This document shows positions 1 through 6,166 of a DNA stretch of 44,419 nt, piece by piece. How positions within the stretch are numbered: position 1 is the stretch's first letter; every line of letters starts with the position of its first letter. The position numbers and the translations under genes are program-made. The stretch is from Komagataeibacter intermedius TF2 (GTDB lineage Bacteria; Pseudomonadota; Alphaproteobacteria; Acetobacterales; Acetobacteraceae): positions 1-44,419 of the forward strand of contig NZ_BANF01000024.1 of assembly GCF_000964425.1 (NCBI RefSeq), in the 5' to 3' direction. The notes below the pieces were generated by a model. It was not told the origin of the DNA, did no database searches, and saw nothing but the letters and a program-made list of their open reading frames with translations.

Positions 1-72
1 TCCAGCGGCATCTACGTCTGCACGGCAGAGAACACGTGGTCCGCATATACGCCAGCTGCGATCTGGCCATAA
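1..72 (+). CDS. 3' end of an upstream gene, probably a phage structural protein (partial)
   Basis: Frame 1 is open from the window edge to a TAA at 70-72 and encodes 23 residues containing the segment GIYVCTAENTWSAYTP. Short C-termini with the pattern G-Y-C...N-W are common in phage tail-associated proteins, and the genes that follow look phage-derived. The identity is inferred from composition and context only, because the body of the gene lies outside the window. About 70 non-coding bases separate it from the next gene. Confidence 0.45.
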   Translation, partial: SSGIYVCTAENTWSAYTPAAIWP

Positions 73-140
73 GGAACCGACATGATCAAGTGAACCCAGC
101 CATCGCCACTGTTTCCTGACCGATCAACAAGGAAAACACC

Positions 141-719
141 ATGAACCCGAATATTTCCCGCCGGTCCCTGCTGCGCGCCGGGGCCGGAACGCTGGCGGCT
201 GGCCTGCTGGCAGCCTGCACGGTTACGAAGTCCGGCACGACCACCACCGTCACCCTGAACGTGGCCGAAGTCGTGGATTACAGCAACGCAATCCTGTCCT
301 TTGCCAGCACGGCCATTAATGTGTCGTTCGTGGCGTCCGCGATGGGCACGGCAAATCTTGCGTTGGCCAACACCGTCATCACATCGCTGAAATCCGCCCT
401 GGCCGCGTTCCAGTCCGCCGCCGGGTCAAGCGCGTCCGTCACCTATGACAGCGCCAGCGTGAAGGCGGCTTTCGATAGCATCCTTGCCGATGTGGAGAAG
501 GTGGACACGCTCATCATTTCCACAATCACCGGCACGGCAGCAAACCTGTCCAGCAGTGTGGTGTCCGAGGCCAAGACGGCAGCCGGGGCAGCGGAAACCT
601 TGATCGACCTGCTCAAGGCCATGGTGGACATGTCCGGACCGCGCCTGCGCGGTGTGTCTCCCCTGAACGGTGATGCGGCTATTGCGCAGATTGCCGTTTT
701 CTCGGCCTCGCAGGGATGA
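141..719 (+). CDS. Tat-exported lipoprotein of a prophage cassette
   Basis: This 192-residue protein opens with a twin-arginine signal (RRSLLR, residues 7-12) and a hydrophobic stretch ending in a lipobox (LAAC, lipidated Cys26). That predicts export by the Tat pathway and lipid anchoring. The mature part is Ala/Ser/Thr-rich, probably mostly helical, with no recognised catalytic motif. The start is supported by AAGGAAAA upstream of the ATG. The stop is followed two bases later by the ATG of the next small gene. The context is phage-like, and a lipoprotein in such a position could be a surface or superinfection-exclusion factor, but that is inference. I do not recognise a named family. Confidence 0.75.
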   Translation: MNPNISRRSLLRAGAGTLAAGLLAACTVTKSGTTTTVTLNVAEVVDYSNAILSFASTAINVSFVASAMGTANLALANTVITSLKSALAAFQSAAGSSASVTYDSASVKAAFDSILADVEKVDTLIISTITGTAANLSSSVVSEAKTAAGAAETLIDLLKAMVDMSGPRLRGVSPLNGDAAIAQIAVFSASQG

Positions 720-721
720 CC

Positions 722-823
722 ATGAACCCGGTCATTGCCGTTCTTCTCTGGATCAGTGGCGTCGTAAGCGGCGCCTCTGGTGCCTTTTTCCTTTACGCAT
801 ATCTGGCGAGCAATTCACGATGA
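722..823 (+). CDS. 33-residue single-helix membrane peptide (phage cassette)
   Basis: A small ORF starts at the ATG two bases after the preceding stop and encodes 33 residues. One hydrophobic helix (about residues 4-29) is rich in Gly, Ala, Val and Phe. Its TGA overlaps the next ATG as ATGA, the same coupling seen down the whole cassette, and this is the main argument that it is real. Size and topology would fit a holin-like or accessory membrane peptide, but there is no positively charged tail or other holin hallmark, so function is left open. Confidence 0.5.
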   Translation: MNPVIAVLLWISGVVSGASGAFFLYAYLASNSR

Positions 824-1152
824 CATATGCTCTTCCTAACGACTATTTCGAGAAAGTCGCGAATCAGCTTTCCATCGCGCGCCCTCTTACAGGGCGCATC
901 GCAGAAATGGGCGGCCGCACCTTTGTTGGCACAAAGATTATTCACGCTACGCCGATGAACCGCCGAGAATACAACACACTGCGCGGCTGGGAACTCCCAG
1001 CCGACGAGAATGGCGACGATGCTGGCTATCTGGTCCAGTACGCTGATCAGGATCACACTAATCTACCCGGCTTCACAGGGTATATCTCATGGTCTCCGGC
1101 GGACGTGTTCAACGCTGCATACGCGCCCGTTACCGAAGATGGTAACGCATGA
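820..1152 (+). CDS. Conserved phage protein of unknown function, 110 aa
   Basis: The start at 820 overlaps the preceding stop by four bases; a longer reading beginning at 670 would run across the upstream genes and is rejected. The 110-residue soluble protein carries a segment I associate with a widespread family of phage hypothetical proteins: an MNRREYN...RGWELPADE...GYLVQY stretch followed by GYISWSPADVFNAAY. No enzymatic residues can be assigned. Its stop overlaps the next ATG (ATGA), placing it in the coupled operon. Family membership is from memory of similar sequences; function is unknown. Confidence 0.7.
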   Translation: MTYALPNDYFEKVANQLSIARPLTGRIAEMGGRTFVGTKIIHATPMNRREYNTLRGWELPADENGDDAGYLVQYADQDHTNLPGFTGYISWSPADVFNAAYAPVTEDGNA

Positions 1153-1313
1153 CCACCCACACGCTCGCCGGTATGGGCCTGTTCCTGACCGGAGCGGCGT
1201 TCTCGCAGGTGCTGGCGTTCGGCATCGTCGCATGGCGCGAAGCTCGGCGCGAACGGCAGATTGACGGCACGCTTGGGCCGCCTGCGCCTGATCCATCGGA
1301 TAATGCAAAATGA
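1149..1313 (+). CDS. 54-residue single-pass membrane peptide (phage cassette)
   Basis: The ATG at 1149 overlaps the previous stop and the TGA at 1311-1313 overlaps the next ATG. The product has one hydrophobic helix (about residues 6-28), a basic segment (WREARRERQ) just after it, and a Pro/Asp-rich tail. The layout of helix, basic region and hydrophilic tail, followed immediately by a tiny lipoprotein gene, resembles a spanin (Rz/Rz1-like) pair in outline. The predicted periplasmic part is too short for a classical Rz coiled coil, so that assignment is not made. Confidence 0.55.
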   Translation: MTTHTLAGMGLFLTGAAFSQVLAFGIVAWREARRERQIDGTLGPPAPDPSDNAK

Positions 1314-1438
1314 CAAAACGCTTTCTCGGCTGCCTGTTACTGGTAGCTGCCAGCCTTTCTGCCTGTGCCCCTTACCGGGATTGCAGGTCTGAGAACATTC
1401 CCCGCACACAATGCGCATTTATTGAGGTGATTCCTTGA
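1310..1438 (+). CDS. 42-residue lipoprotein (phage cassette)
   Basis: This tiny ORF encodes a textbook lipoprotein signal: basic start MTKR, hydrophobic core and LSAC lipobox, with Cys19 as the predicted lipidated residue. A 23-residue mature peptide with two further Cys follows. It overlaps both neighbours by four bases. Small lipoproteins beside a one-helix membrane peptide can be outer-membrane spanin subunits, but the mature part lacks the Pro-rich Rz1 character, so I record it only as a small lipoprotein. Confidence 0.55.
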   Translation: MTKRFLGCLLLVAASLSACAPYRDCRSENIPRTQCAFIEVIP

Positions 1439-2238
1439 CCGCCCGTAAACTCGGCTGCCGCCCGGCTGAACACCGTCCCGGCCAGCCGCATCTATCCGTC
1501 ATGCGCGGGTTCTGCGCCCGGCAGGCCCCGCCGCGCCTGATCCGCGACCACATAGACCCGCGCCCGGCGATGCTGGGCAATGATGCACTGGGGGACTGCA
1601 CGGCGGCTGGCATCGGCAACCACCTTCACGCCACGGCGGCCCTGTCCGGCTTTGACGTGGTAGGCGTCACCACAGAGGCGGCCATCCGGTTCTACAGCCA
1701 GTCCACCGGCTACGTGCCGGGAAATCCCGCCACGGACAACGGCGGCGTGGAGGTTGACGTACTGACATCAGCTTCCTGCGACGGATGCGCCCTGACCGAT
1801 CAGACCCTGTATCCGTGCTGGGGCAGCGCCGATCCGGGCGACCTGAACGGAATCCGCAACATCACTGCGGGCCTGTCCGCCGCCTATCTGGGCGTGCAGC
1901 TTGCCACGGCGGATATGTGGGAGGATCAGGACGGCAACCTGCCGCCCGTGTGGGACACGGACAGTCCAGCCGACCATGGCGACCCGACGCCGGGCAGTGC
2001 GGGTGGCCACTGCCTGCTGCTGTGGGATTACGCGGGCACGACCGACACCGATCTGGTCACGCTCCTGACATGGGGCAGCAAGCAAAAGGCCACATGGCGC
2101 TGGGTCCGGTCCCGCATCATGGAGGTGCATGGGCTGGCTTGGGGACAGTTGCACGCACCCGGCGGCCTGTATCCGGCTGGTGACGACTGGGCCGCGCTGG
2201 TCGAGGCCAATGCGGCATATCTGCGGGGGACGGCATGA
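1435..2238 (+). CDS. Papain-like (Cys-His) phage protein
   Basis: The predicted start is TTG at 1435, overlapping the previous stop by four bases (TTGA). The 267-residue protein shows the hallmark blocks of a widespread but poorly characterised phage family with a papain-like fold. LGNDALGDCTAAG carries the putative nucleophile Cys55. A TGY...PATDNGG block spans about residues 91-104, GGHC supplies His192, and LTWGSKQKATW (about residues 211-221) is the expected third-residue/Trp block. There is no signal peptide, so it is cytoplasmic or virion-associated. A protease or amidase role is inference from the Cys/His arrangement. The stop overlaps the next ATG. Confidence 0.72.
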   Translation: MTARKLGCRPAEHRPGQPHLSVMRGFCARQAPPRLIRDHIDPRPAMLGNDALGDCTAAGIGNHLHATAALSGFDVVGVTTEAAIRFYSQSTGYVPGNPATDNGGVEVDVLTSASCDGCALTDQTLYPCWGSADPGDLNGIRNITAGLSAAYLGVQLATADMWEDQDGNLPPVWDTDSPADHGDPTPGSAGGHCLLLWDYAGTTDTDLVTLLTWGSKQKATWRWVRSRIMEVHGLAWGQLHAPGGLYPAGDDWAALVEANAAYLRGTA

Positions 2239-2858
2239 ACCGGGGCGACCGGATAGCCTTCCTGCTCGGCTGCATGATCGGCCTGTCCGGCTGCGCAGTC
2301 CATCCGGCCAAGGTCAGCACGACCATCCCACAGGCCATGGCGGGCATCCAGGCCAGTCTGGCGCAGGCCGGGGTGGTGTCGGTATCGCATGCGGGCGATT
2401 GGACCCCGGATCAGGACGCGCTATTCGTCCGCGCCGTCCGGGCGGCGCAGTGCAGTCAGGACCGAGCCGACCCGGTGGTGGGCACGATTGCAGGCGATGT
2501 GACCTTGCAGCTATCCGGGCAGTTCACGCAGGGCGGCCAATTCACAGTGGGAGCGATCACGACAGCACCCACATTCGGCGTGCAGGGCGATGCCACCCGA
2601 ACGCGCGGGCAGACGGTCAGCCTGCCGGTGGCCTACGCTCCGCTGTCGTCGCTACCAGATGTCGAGATGTCGCGGCAGCTTGGATACGAGGCCGAGATGC
2701 TGGCACAGAACGACGATGCCCGGCACGGCGAGGCGGCGCGGCTGATTGCTGATCGGGAGGAACTGCGAGGCAGGGTGCGGGAAATGATTGATACCTGGTC
2801 GCCGGGTGAATGCGCCGGGCACGTGCCGGTCATGCCGTTTGCCGGGGGCAGGCGGTGA
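2235..2858 (+). CDS. Lipoprotein of the phage cassette, 207 aa
   Basis: It starts with MNRGDR, a hydrophobic core and an LSGC lipobox (Cys20). The mature region holds an Ala-rich helix near residues 30-50, a central Thr/Gly/Val-rich beta-like stretch (about 85-130) and a charged C-terminal helix (about 145-185) that could form a coiled coil. It is translationally coupled to the preceding gene by an ATGA overlap. No family is recognised. It is the third lipoprotein in the cassette, so the cassette appears devoted to envelope-located products. Confidence 0.7.
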   Translation: MNRGDRIAFLLGCMIGLSGCAVHPAKVSTTIPQAMAGIQASLAQAGVVSVSHAGDWTPDQDALFVRAVRAAQCSQDRADPVVGTIAGDVTLQLSGQFTQGGQFTVGAITTAPTFGVQGDATRTRGQTVSLPVAYAPLSSLPDVEMSRQLGYEAEMLAQNDDARHGEAARLIADREELRGRVREMIDTWSPGECAGHVPVMPFAGGRR

Positions 2859-2911
2859 TCTGGCGATGGCTGCACCGTCTGTTCTGTTTGCGGAGAGGGT
2901 GCAGGAAATAA
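2855..2911 (+). CDS. Possible 18-residue terminal ORF of the phage cassette
   Basis: A GTG at 2855 overlaps the preceding TGA in the same 4-nt pattern as the other junctions and opens an ORF of 18 residues, very rich in Arg, Trp and Cys, ending in TAA. The terminator-like hairpin begins two bases later. The conserved coupling pattern is the only support, and it may be chance. Confidence 0.25.
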   Translation: MIWRWLHRLFCLRRGCRK

Positions 2912-2912
2912 G

Positions 2913-2942
2913 AACGGCAGGAACCCTCAAGGCCCTGCCGTT
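2913..2942 (+). terminator. Hairpin closing the phage cassette
   Basis: Arms AACGGCAGG (2913-2921) and CCTGCCGTT (2934-2942) are perfectly complementary over 9 bp around a 12-nt loop. It sits directly after the last ORF of the cassette. There is no strong T tract afterwards, so termination may be weak. Confidence 0.5.
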
Positions 2943-2986
2943 CAATGCGTGGACAGCTTTGCCGCCTGTATCGAGCCATGCGCCCG

Positions 2987-3015
2987 CCAGCTGTCAAGAA
3001 TTCCTTGACGGCTGG
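2987..3015. repeat. Long inverted repeat in the prophage-border intergenic region
   Basis: CCAGC-T-GTCAAG and CTTGAC-G-GCTGG pair over 12 positions with one T-G wobble around the 5-nt loop AATTC. It lies in the gene-poor stretch 2943-3196 between the phage cassette and the truncated membrane protein. It could be a second terminator or a recombination/operator element; no T tract follows. Confidence 0.45.
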
Positions 3016-3123
3016 AACTTGTGTGCCGCGGCGGCGGGTTAGGGCCCGGATCACCACCACTGGAGATAGCCACCGCCGCAGCGGATGCATCATAGGATTG
3101 TAGGGAGGAAAGTACAAGGAGAA

Positions 3124-3136
3124 GTTGACCGTCAAC
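3124..3136. repeat. 13-bp palindrome GTTGAC-C-GTCAAC
   Basis: Perfect 6-bp arms with a one-base centre, about 40 bases from the 16-bp palindrome at 3173. Together they mark the AT-richer border stretch as a candidate regulator-binding or attachment region. No gene is supported in 2943-3196. Confidence 0.3.
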
Positions 3137-3172
3137 GAGCGATAAATCCCCAGACGAATGAGAAATTTTCTT

Positions 3173-3188
3173 TATCAATGCATTGATA
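3173..3188. repeat. Perfect 16-bp palindrome next to a truncated gene
   Basis: TATCAATGCATTGATA reads identically on both strands. It is in the AT-rich stretch between the phage cassette and the stop codon (3197-3199) of the minus-strand membrane protein. The position suggests an operator or an attachment-site core; which of these cannot be told from one boundary. Confidence 0.45.
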
Positions 3189-3196
3189 TAACTTGA

Positions 3197-3736
3197 TTAT
3201 ACCATTTCCAGGAAGCTGTGGACATGCTGCTCCACCGGCTGCACCTCGCGCCGTGTCACGGCGTAGCTGACATCCCACATGGCTGTTGCTTCATGCACGA
3301 AAAATGATGCGATCATGAACGACAGCACTGGAACATCAATTTCCATGAACAGTCCGGCCAGGACCGGAAAGGCTGCTTCCCCCAGCATGAGCAGGTGCAG
3401 GCCGCTTTCCTTCAGGCCCGTGGTGTGTTCGATATCCGTCCGCCGGTGGCACCACCAGTCAGTCAGGCCGGAGACCAGCCAGATGGGTATGACAAAATAC
3501 TGTATGACCCGACGCGCGACATGGCGTGTGGCGTCGGTTTCGGCCTGTGCGTCCTCAATGGGTCTGGTTTTCCGTGCGACGGGTTCCTGCGGGGCCGGTT
3601 CCCGTGCAGCCGGTTCGGGCGTCGTGTCCACCCTGCGTCCACGCCACCATGCAATGAACCCTGCCCCCAGCGTCGCCGCTGCGGCGCATAGCATGGAGGA
3701 TGCATAACATTTAAGGAAAGTGCGGTTTTCCATCAT
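3197..3736 (-). CDS. Conserved His-rich membrane protein, probably C-terminally truncated
   Basis: The protein has 179 residues: an N-terminal transmembrane helix, a Pro/Glu/Arg-rich linker (about 35-70), then a hydrophobic domain with conserved blocks YFVIPIWLVSGLTDWWCHR, HLLMLGEAAFPVLAG, HEATAMWDVSYA and VEQHVHSFLEM. The conserved His residues could bind metal. Homologues of this type, as I recall them, are sometimes mislabelled 'diguanylate cyclase'; no GGDEF motif is present. They continue for about 60 residues after the SFLEM block, whereas here a TAA follows one codon later, right where phage-like DNA starts. The start is supported by GGAGACAGG upstream of ATG 3736. It lies 15 nt downstream of the DJ-1/PfpI gene, probably in one operon. 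Confidence 0.65.
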   Translation of the reverse strand: MMENRTFLKCYASSMLCAAAATLGAGFIAWWRGRRVDTTPEPAAREPAPQEPVARKTRPIEDAQAETDATRHVARRVIQYFVIPIWLVSGLTDWWCHRRTDIEHTTGLKESGLHLLMLGEAAFPVLAGLFMEIDVPVLSFMIASFFVHEATAMWDVSYAVTRREVQPVEQHVHSFLEMV

Positions 3737-3751
3737 GTCCTGTCTCCCATC

Positions 3752-4432
3752 CTATTGGGGGGCGTGATGGGGTGCTGCCGCAAAAAGCGCCACAATGGCC
3801 GGACAGAATGCTTTCAGGTCGTGCGGATTGCGTGATGTGACCAGTGTGCCATCGCTCACCACTTCCTCATCCACCCAGTGCGCGCCCGCATTGGTCAGGT
3901 CCGCGCGCAGGGATGGCCATGATGTCATCCGGTGCCCGCGCACGCCGTTGGCATTGATCAGCGTCCATGGCCCATGGCAGATCGCGGCGATCGGTTTGTC
4001 GGCCTGGACAAATTCCCTGACAAAGCGCACGGCGTCCTCGTCCATGCGCAGGTGATCGGGACTGGTCGTACCGCCGGGCAGGAGCAGTCCGTCAAAATTG
4101 CGTGCATGGGCCTGACCCACCAGCATGTCGACCTGATAACGGTGGGTCGGGTTCACATCCGCCTTCATGGCTTGGATGTAGCCATGGGTGGGGGAGACAA
4201 GGACCGTCCGTGCCCCGGCCTGCTGCAATGCGGCGACGGGTTCGGTCAGTTCCACTTCCTCCACCCCATTGGTGGCAAGGATCGCAATGGTCCGGCCATT
4301 TAGCGGGCCACGACGCACGCCACCGTGCATTTCGGCATCGGGAGGTGTCCGTGTGTCATGCGCGGGCATGGCGCCGGGCGTTGGTGGCATATTGTCCTGG
4401 GCCTGGACCGTATTGAACACATGGTTGGCCAT
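3752..4432 (-). CDS. DJ-1/PfpI family protein (class I glutamine amidotransferase-like)
   Basis: The protein has 226 residues from the ATG at 4432, chosen because GGAGAACG lies just upstream; an extension to 4513 lacks this. Residues 46-220 form a PfpI-type domain. An acidic residue sits in NGVEEVE (near 58-61), the nucleophile elbow is AAICHGPW with Cys152-His153, and LLLPGGTTSPD lies near 116-126. Relatives (PfpI, YhbO, YajL) are stress proteins reported as proteases, glyoxalases or deglycases. The first 45 residues are a Pro/Met/His-rich extension not usual in the family. It is followed 15 nt later by the truncated membrane-protein gene. Confidence 0.85.
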   Translation of the reverse strand: MANHVFNTVQAQDNMPPTPGAMPAHDTRTPPDAEMHGGVRRGPLNGRTIAILATNGVEEVELTEPVAALQQAGARTVLVSPTHGYIQAMKADVNPTHRYQVDMLVGQAHARNFDGLLLPGGTTSPDHLRMDEDAVRFVREFVQADKPIAAICHGPWTLINANGVRGHRMTSWPSLRADLTNAGAHWVDEEVVSDGTLVTSRNPHDLKAFCPAIVALFAAAPHHAPQ

Positions 4433-4622
4433 GATCGTTCTCCATCGGCTGTAAAGGACTGGCGCGGGGACATATTTTCTGCCAGCCCTCCGCACACAAT
4501 CTGCTGGTGTCATAACGACCGACCGTGGGGGATGTTCCGATTATTCTGTGTCAGATGGCGGGACGGGGAACGTGTTATTCATGGGGAATAGACAGGTCTG
4601 GTTGACATGAAATAAAAAACAA

Positions 4623-4659
4623 GGGCGGCATGTATTCATGTCTGGAATACATGCCGCCC
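4623..4659 (-). terminator. Strong Rho-independent terminator for the 4697-5038 gene
   Basis: A perfect 15-bp stem (4623-4637 with 4645-4659) around a 7-nt loop is followed on the minus strand by TTGTTTTTTATTT. This is the clearest intrinsic terminator in the left half. It separates the small-protein genes from the DJ-1 gene, which therefore needs its own promoter in 4433-4622. Confidence 0.85.
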
Positions 4660-4696
4660 AGTCTGTCCGGGTCAGTTGCCGCATGATGCGGCATGC

Positions 4697-5038
4697 TTAT
4701 TTGTTGGGTCCGGTCGAACGCCCCTGGGAGGGTGGATCGCTGGCGGGAAAGCTTTCATCAAGTGCTTCATCGCGCCCTTCGTCTTCCTGTTTTTCCTCAG
4801 GGGTCTGGGGCTTGTCCTTGTCGTCGGGTCTGTCCTGCATGGCCATGGATCCTGTCCAGTATGAATGCCCACCAGCCTGATGGTAGCGGGCCCGGTTGCG
4901 AAGTGGGGGTGGCTGCGGATCGGGCGTATCGAACGGAAACGGGTCGTAGGGGCCGGGGGGCGGATAATCGCGCGGCATGGGCGGGCCCGACGGCGGCAGT
5001 GGGGCCTGACCCAAGGTGTGGATGGAAGATGTAAACAT
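4697..5038 (-). CDS. Small Pro-rich/acidic disordered protein with C-terminal ALDESFPASDPPS motif
   Basis: The product has 113 residues from ATG 5038 (GGGAA about 10 bases upstream). The first half is Pro-rich with Tyr and Phe; the second half is charged (DDKDKPQTPEEKQEDEGRDE) and ends with ALDESFPASDPPS, a motif I know from many short uncharacterised proteobacterial proteins. An internal ATG at 4846, preceded by AGGA, would give only the conserved half. No membrane segment or enzyme motif is present. It lies in a minus-strand series of small hydrophilic proteins between ndvB and DJ-1 and has its own terminator. Confidence 0.65.
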   Translation of the reverse strand: MFTSSIHTLGQAPLPPSGPPMPRDYPPPGPYDPFPFDTPDPQPPPLRNRARYHQAGGHSYWTGSMAMQDRPDDKDKPQTPEEKQEDEGRDEALDESFPASDPPSQGRSTGPNK

Positions 5039-5123
5039 GGCTGTTCCCATCTGGCTTACATATGGGAAACATGGGGCGTGCACCCTGTTTCCCTGCCGGT
5101 TGGACCGGGTATGTCAGTAACGT

Positions 5124-5480
5124 TTACTGTTCACCACTATCGGCGGGGGACGGGGTCTTGTTCCCGCCACGGCTGCTGCGGCCATAACTGTCGCGCATGT
5201 GTTTGTGGTGTGTGGACTGGGTGGACGCGCCGTTGTCCGTTGTCGGGGGCTGTGTGCCGGGCTGTTCATCGACAGTGCGCGGGTTGTTCCACAATTTGTC
5301 GGAAGGTTCCACCCGCTGCCCGTTCGGCGCGGTGGCGGAAGGCGGGTTCCTGCCCACTTCGGATGCCGCGGAATTCGCCGTTGGCGCCGGGACTGTTTCC
5401 GTACCGGTCTGTGCCACGGCCATGACCGGCACACTGGCGATAACTGCCGCCAGCAGGGCGGAATGCATTGTTTTTGTCAT
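5124..5480 (-). CDS. Small exported hydrophilic protein, 118 aa
   Basis: From ATG 5480 (GAAAGAAGACG upstream) the protein has a Sec signal peptide: MTKTMHS, hydrophobic core, cleavage near AVAQ at about residues 20-23. The mature part is a low-complexity periplasmic tail rich in Pro, Thr, Ser, Asn and Gln, with a conserved-looking centre PNGQRVEPSDKLWNNPRTVDE and a His/Arg/Gly-rich end. No family is recognised. A 14-bp palindrome lies about 105 bases upstream (5584-5597). It may be stress- or envelope-related by context only. Confidence 0.6.
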   Translation of the reverse strand: MTKTMHSALLAAVIASVPVMAVAQTGTETVPAPTANSAASEVGRNPPSATAPNGQRVEPSDKLWNNPRTVDEQPGTQPPTTDNGASTQSTHHKHMRDSYGRSSRGGNKTPSPADSGEQ

Positions 5481-5583
5481 GGTGTCGTCTTCTTTCATTC
5501 ATGTGAATGGACTGACCACAAAAGCATTCATGGGTCGAAAGGTTGCATCCTGTTTGTCAGAACGGTGCGCGTTCGTGCATCCA

Positions 5584-5597
5584 TACCCATATGGGTA
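5584..5597. promoter_or_regulatory. Perfect 14-bp palindrome upstream of the exported-protein gene
   Basis: TACCCATATGGGTA is perfectly self-complementary and lies between the hairpin at 5632-5674 and the start of the minus-strand gene at 5480. Its position fits an operator; no known regulator is assigned. Confidence 0.35.
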
Positions 5598-5631
5598 AAT
5601 AAATCATTCATGACGGAATGGATGAATACAT

Positions 5632-5674
5632 GGTCAGGTCAGGGATTGTTCTTGGTTTTCCTGTTGACCTGACC
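5632..5674 (-). terminator. Inverted repeat downstream of the 5719-5988 gene
   Basis: GGTCAGGTCA (5632-5641) pairs perfectly with TGACCTGACC (5665-5674) around a 23-nt loop. It lies 45 bases after the stop of the minus-strand small gene. No T tract follows on the minus strand, so it may be a weak terminator or an mRNA-stabilising hairpin. Confidence 0.4.
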
Positions 5675-5718
5675 TGTTCATGCAGGTCGGCGCGCACCGT
5701 CAGGCAGCATGTCCGCTG

Positions 5719-5988
5719 TCACTGTTTTGATGACTGATCGGGTCCGGACGTTTCCGGTGCATCTTTCTCGGCGGCGTGTTCGTCGCATCCCGCCTGGTTC
5801 TGGTGCCTGCCCTTGTGGCTTGTAGCCTCGACACGTTCATCATTGTCGCGGGTGGATTCCGGCTCGTCCTCTCCCGCGCGGGGCTGGCCGGTTGCCTTGC
5901 CACCATCGCCCGGAGGGGGGGTGGCATGGCCCTCGGGCGCGTGAAGGGCATATGGGGTCTGTACGGAAACATGCGGTTGGTCGGGCAT
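5719..5988 (-). CDS. Small very hydrophilic protein, 89 aa
   Basis: The ATG at 5988 is preceded by GGAGGAAG, one of the best ribosome-binding sites in the window. This decides against an overlapping longer reading in another frame (5700-6152). The product has almost no hydrophobic residues after position 15 and is rich in Glu, Asp, Gly, His, Lys and Pro, so it is predicted to be disordered. Such composition is typical of small stress-protective proteins, but no family is recognised. It sits 178 bases downstream of ndvB on the same strand. The gap 5989-6166 holds nothing recognisable. Confidence 0.65.
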   Translation of the reverse strand: MPDQPHVSVQTPYALHAPEGHATPPPGDGGKATGQPRAGEDEPESTRDNDERVEATSHKGRHQNQAGCDEHAAEKDAPETSGPDQSSKQ

Positions 5989-6166
5989 GGTCTTCCTCCG
6001 TTATGGGAATGGGGACGGTTCTCACCTGCTGGCCCTGCCTGTGCACATGAAGCAGCGCGGGGCCACGTGGTTGCCTGCCATGTTCTGGTTAACGGGGCAT
6101 GGGCTGAATGGTTCTTGGCTTTTTCCCATCCTTTCATGTGCGAATATTTCATGAATACGCATGCTG

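Noticed and set aside
1149-1438. Rz/Rz1 spanin pair
   Set aside because: The membrane peptide has too short a periplasmic part for an Rz coiled coil and the lipoprotein is not Pro-rich; the arrangement is suggestive but not sufficient.
3197-3736. Annotation as diguanylate cyclase
   Set aside because: No GGDEF motif or cyclase domain is visible; the label sometimes attached to this family is not supported.
5700-6152. 150-codon minus-strand reading overlapping the small 89-codon gene
   Set aside because: The 5719-5988 frame has a GGAGGAAG ribosome-binding site and a coherent hydrophilic composition; the longer frame is Arg/Pro/Thr-rich noise.
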